NCBI GenBank assembly: GCA_946531785.1
Contig: CAMNAT010000079.1
Coordinates: forward strand, 1-8,008
DNA length: 8,008 nt
Direction of reading: 5' to 3'
DNA from: an uncultured Oscillospiraceae bacterium
GTDB lineage: Bacteria; Bacillota; Clostridia; UBA1381
Position 1 is the first letter of the stretch, and each line of letters opens with the position of its first letter. Made by a program: the position numbers and the translations under genes. Positions 5,761 to 8,008 of the stretch are shown here, in pieces. Under the pieces are notes generated by a model, which made no database searches, was not told where the DNA came from, and saw only the letters and a program-made list of their open reading frames with translations.

Positions 5761-7026
5761 GTGGACATAACATTTACAACATGGGGCGCATTGATTGGAT
5801 TGGCGCTCGCGATATTTCTTATAATCAAAAAGGTTCAGCCTGCGTACAGCCTTATAATAGGCGCGCTTGTTGGCGGTCTTATAGGCGGAGGCGGACTGGT
5901 CGGTACGGTCAACACAATGGTCACAGGCTCACAAGGTATGATTTCCTCGGTGCTTCGCATTATGACCTCGGGTATTCTGGCGGGTGTTTTAATCAAAACA
6001 GGCTCAGCGGAAAAGATTTCCGAAGTGATTGTTAAAAAGCTTGGACAGAAACGCGCGCTCGCGGCAGTTTCGATTGCGACTATGATTATATGCGCGGTTG
6101 GCGTGTTCGTTGACATTTCTGTTATAACAGTCGCGCCTATCGCGCTTGCAATCGGTCAGAAGGCAGGCTACAACAAGGGCGCGGTGCTTATTGCTATGAT
6201 TGGCGGCGGTAAGGCGGGTAACATTATCTCGCCAAATCCAAACACGATTTCGGTTTCGGAGGCGTTTAATGTTGACCTTACCTCTCTTATGATGAAAAAT
6301 ATTATTCCTGCGATTTTGGCTTTGATTGTCACAATAATTATCGCAACGCTTCTATCAAAGAAAAAGAACGGTATTGCGATAACAGATGAGGATTTGGAAA
6401 AGAGTGAAAATAAAAAGCTCCCGAACATATGGGCGGCTCTGTGCGGTCCTGTGGTGGTTATCATATTACTTGCATTAAGACCGATATTCGGCATCAGTGT
6501 TGATCCGCTTATCGCGCTCCCCTTGGGCGGTATCGTATGCGCGGCTGCGACAGGTCAGGCGAAGTCGCTTATCGACTATTCAAGCTTCGGTTTAAGCAAG
6601 GTTATAGGCGTGTCGGTACTGCTCATAGGTACAGGTACTATTGCCGGAATTATTAAGGCTTCTTCCTTGCAGACGGATATTATAGCTCTGCTCAATATGA
6701 TGAATATGCCGGCGTTTATTCTCGCTCCCGTTTCGGGCATACTTATGGCAGGCGCAACGGCTTCAACAACCGCAGGTGCGACAATCGCGGCGCAAACCTT
6801 CTCCGAGCCGCTTATATCGGCGGGTGTTTCGGCTGTTGCAGCGGGCGCGATGATTCACGCTGGCGCAACGGTTATCGATTCACTTCCCCACGGCTCATTC
6901 TTCCACGCCACCGGCGGCAGCGTGAATATGTCAATAAGTGAAAGAATGAAGCTGATATCGTATGAGGCTCTTATAGGCCTTACAAGCACACTCGCGGCAG
7001 TTGCGGTTTATCTTATAACAGGCTGA
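5761..7026 (+). CDS. GntP-family permease, probable glycerate/gluconate:H+ symporter
   Basis: This integral membrane carrier of 421 aa has roughly twelve hydrophobic segments, starting near residue 8 (WGALIGLALAIFLII). Family marks include FVDISVITVAPIALAIG (116-132), the signature GGGKAGNIISPNPNTIS (148-164), a charged cytoplasmic loop (about 199-222), and the conserved C-terminal part with ASTTAGATIAAQ (334-345), HAGATVIDSLPHGSFFHATG (366-385). The GntP family imports gluconate and related acids with protons. Its place directly after glycerate kinase suggests glycerate or a close sugar acid as substrate (inference). GTG 5761 is chosen because of the AAGGAGG 8 nt upstream. It is probably co-transcribed with the kinase across a 132-nt gap that contains an inverted-repeat element. 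A hairpin follows 7 nt after the stop. Confidence 0.92.
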   Translation: MDITFTTWGALIGLALAIFLIIKKVQPAYSLIIGALVGGLIGGGGLVGTVNTMVTGSQGMISSVLRIMTSGILAGVLIKTGSAEKISEVIVKKLGQKRALAAVSIATMIICAVGVFVDISVITVAPIALAIGQKAGYNKGAVLIAMIGGGKAGNIISPNPNTISVSEAFNVDLTSLMMKNIIPAILALIVTIIIATLLSKKKNGIAITDEDLEKSENKKLPNIWAALCGPVVVIILLALRPIFGISVDPLIALPLGGIVCAAATGQAKSLIDYSSFGLSKVIGVSVLLIGTGTIAGIIKASSLQTDIIALLNMMNMPAFILAPVSGILMAGATASTTAGATIAAQTFSEPLISAGVSAVAAGAMIHAGATVIDSLPHGSFFHATGGSVNMSISERMKLISYEALIGLTSTLAAVAVYLITG

Positions 7027-7033
7027 TGAAAAT

Positions 7034-7052
7034 GGGCGGCAATTTGCCGCCC
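7034..7052. terminator. Hairpin between convergent genes, probable bidirectional terminator
   Basis: GGGCGGCAA (7034-7042) pairs with TTGCCGCCC (7044-7052); in practice this is an 8-bp stem with a 3-nt loop. It lies between the permease stop (7026) and the stop of the convergent DUF1934 gene (7060). On the minus strand ATTTTC follows, and on the plus strand an AT-rich but mixed tract (7054-7067), so the T-runs are weak in both directions. Confidence 0.65.
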
Positions 7053-7059
7053 CAAATAT

Positions 7060-7470
7060 TTATATTCCAAATATCACCTCTATATCCTGTTCGCCTTTCA
7101 TTTCCTCGTCGCCGCCATCGTTTAGACCATAACGGACGAATATATGAATACCTTTGTCAGTTTGCTCCACGCTGTAATCATAAGTGTGCAGCACAAATCC
7201 ACTCTCTACCATAAATGCAGCGTACTTTACAACCGTATCTGTCCGTGTGTCAAACAGCATATCACCCGAAAAACCACCTGTGCGGTGCAGGAGCATCATT
7301 TTGTCATCAGCTTGTATACCCACCTTAGTAATCTCATTACCGGTGTAGTCAGTGTAGACGATATTATGAATACCGTCAAGCAGAGCATACTCGCCGCTAA
7401 ATTCGTTATACAACTTATCTCCGCCGACCTCACTTTTGAGCTTTACAATAATTTGTTTTACATCTTTCAT
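7060..7470 (-). CDS. DUF1934 family protein (YwiB-like)
   Basis: This small cytoplasmic protein of 136 aa fits the DUF1934/YwiB family, a predicted calycin-like beta-barrel of unknown function common in Firmicutes. Supporting features are an N-terminal VIVKLKS-like strand, the block YTDYTGNEITKVGIQADDKM, then LLHRTGGFSGDMLFD, and the late KGIHIFVRYGLN strand before an acidic C-terminus; the order and length match the family. No catalytic motif is visible. The ribosome site is weak (AAAGTGAT, 3 nt before the ATG), and there is no better in-frame start. It is convergent with the permease, and the sequence upstream consists of decayed gene remnants, so its promoter was not identified. There is no functional link to the glycerate genes in the sequence. 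Confidence 0.75.
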   Translation of the reverse strand: MKDVKQIIVKLKSEVGGDKLYNEFSGEYALLDGIHNIVYTDYTGNEITKVGIQADDKMMLLHRTGGFSGDMLFDTRTDTVVKYAAFMVESGFVLHTYDYSVEQTDKGIHIFVRYGLNDGGDEEMKGEQDIEVIFGI

Positions 7471-7488
7471 TCTATCACTTTCATATTC

Positions 7489-7593
7489 CTATAATCTTAA
7501 ATCTAACCTTATAGTTATCTTCGGCTAATCTCTATCTGCCGTTGCAAGGTAGAACACATCTGCCTCTATTAAAAAATCGTTTAATTTGCTCAT
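7489..7593 (-). pseudogene. Remnant of pyridoxamine 5'-phosphate oxidase-like gene (N-terminus)
   Basis: Starting at ATG 7593 the minus strand reads MSKLNDFLIEADVFYLATAD and then RD before a TAG at 7527-7525. This closely follows the usual opening of small flavin-binding pyridoxamine-5'-phosphate-oxidase-like proteins (NDFLKEA.TFYLAT.DGDQP). Reading on through the TAG gives PK in the place where DGDQPK is expected, so DRD-stop-PK can arise from DGDQPK by a GGA to AGA and a CAG to TAG change. Homology fades within about ten more codons, and a second stop comes at 7491-7489. The rest of the gene (over 100 codons) is absent, so this is a decayed remnant. A 22-aa peptide is possible but unlikely to be functional. 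Confidence 0.55.
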
Positions 7594-7706
7594 TTCTATT
7601 ATGCTCCATCACGCCCGTTGCAAAGAATAAGAGGTTCAAATATTATAGTATTTTTCACAGTTAAGAAATATTTGTTTCTCTCTTTCTGAATAAGCTTCCT
7701 GTTTTA
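7594..7706. other. Non-coding AT-rich spacer between two gene remnants
   Basis: No supported reading frame is seen. The 9-mer CCGTTGCAA occurs at 7614-7622 and, as a direct copy, at 7539-7547 inside the adjoining remnant. That could be a footprint of a deletion or insertion, but a match this short can be chance. Confidence 0.3.
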
Positions 7707-7895
7707 TCATATACGAATTCCAGCCTCATAGCCTTCTTGGATTCCCCTGTATCCAATCTTGGCACGCTCATGACAGTCTCCGACGGATGCGATTGTAAAG
7801 CTACAGTTCGTTAAAGACTCTTCCAAAGCAGTGTTTGCACGGACTCCAATGGCAATCACAACCGTATCAACATCCATGATCTCAGCACTACTCCA
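7707..7895 (-). pseudogene. C-terminal remnant of an FAD-dependent pyridine-nucleotide oxidoreductase
   Basis: The minus strand is open for 63 codons to a TGA at 7709-7707 and reads DTVVIAIGVRANTALEESL, then SVGDCHERAKIGYRGIQEGY and AGIRI. This is the familiar end of the FAD/NAD domain of flavoprotein reductases such as 2,4-dienoyl-CoA reductase or BaiCD-type enzymes: the (D)TVVIAIGVRAN strand, the FAD-contacting (S)VGDC, and the terminal EGYEAG helix. Upstream in the same frame there are stops at 7898-7896, 7907-7905 and 7910-7908, and the remaining several hundred codons of such an enzyme are missing. It is therefore a truncated, non-functional fragment. An unrelated short ORF using ATG 7877 (56 aa) is possible but improbable. 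Confidence 0.65.
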
Positions 7896-7907
7896 TCAAA
7901 TAGTTTA

Positions 7908-8008
7908 TTAACAACCTGTACCGTCGATATTGCAGGCAATAGGCGTATTGTATTCATCATTGAGGATCCCGCCCTTTTCCTTAATGATATTCAGATTTTC
8001 CTCTAAAT
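7908..8008 (-). other. Unassigned open stretch entering from the right edge
   Basis: The minus strand from the window edge to a TAA at 7910-7908 is open for about 32 codons and reads NLNIIKEKGGILNDEYNTPI followed by ACNIDGTGC. The composition is protein-like. It is in the same frame as the flavoprotein remnant downstream but does not match the part of that family expected there. It may be the C-terminus of a gene lying mostly outside the window or another decayed piece. The family is not recognised. Confidence 0.25.

Noticed and set aside
7144..7494. 116-aa plus-strand frame opposite the DUF1934 gene
   Set aside because: The minus-strand frame matches the DUF1934 pattern in order and length, while the plus frame has no recognisable features.

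Overview
The window looks like chromosomal DNA of an anaerobic, low-to-moderate-GC Firmicute of the gut Clostridia type. The reasons are AGGAGG-like ribosome sites, strong TTGACA/TATAAT-type promoters, GTG starts, and the gene families present (YwiB/DUF1934, CdaR-type regulator, GntP permease beside glycerate kinase). Species cannot be assigned from sequence alone.

Left half (about 133-3207): a putative thiol/electrophile-response locus. A minus-strand operon runs DsbA-family FrnE-like thiol oxidoreductase -> metallo-beta-lactamase-fold hydrolase (glyoxalase II-like) -> Old Yellow Enzyme-type flavin reductase. The genes overlap or nearly touch. A TetR-family regulator is transcribed divergently. 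Between them, two good promoters point in opposite directions and lie almost on top of each other inside one 37-bp imperfect palindrome, so a single bound repressor could shut off both sides.

Middle and right (about 3212-7026): a glycerate (or related sugar-acid) catabolism locus. A CdaR-type sugar-diacid regulator on the minus strand is divergent from glycerate kinase and a GntP-family permease on the plus strand. A perfect 18-bp palindrome in the divergent intergenic region is a good candidate operator. The permease would import the acid and the kinase would phosphorylate it into glycolysis. A 105-nt inverted-repeat element separates kinase and permease.

Right end (7027-8008): a hairpin between convergent genes, then a DUF1934 (YwiB-like) gene on the minus strand, then about 540 nt without an intact gene. 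This last stretch holds recognisable wreckage: the first residues of a pyridoxamine-5'-phosphate-oxidase-like protein and the C-terminal tail of an FAD-dependent oxidoreductase. The left edge (1-132) has no gene but contains a G6/C6 inverted repeat that may be a repeat or mobile-element end.

Three start codons are better placed downstream of the longest possible reading frame because of ribosome-site spacing: flavin reductase at 1134, CdaR-type regulator at 4306, permease at 5761. No RNA gene, CRISPR array or intact transposase was seen. Nothing here is convincingly a wholly new system; the most unusual parts are the symmetrical dual promoter and the inverted-repeat element at 5630-5734.
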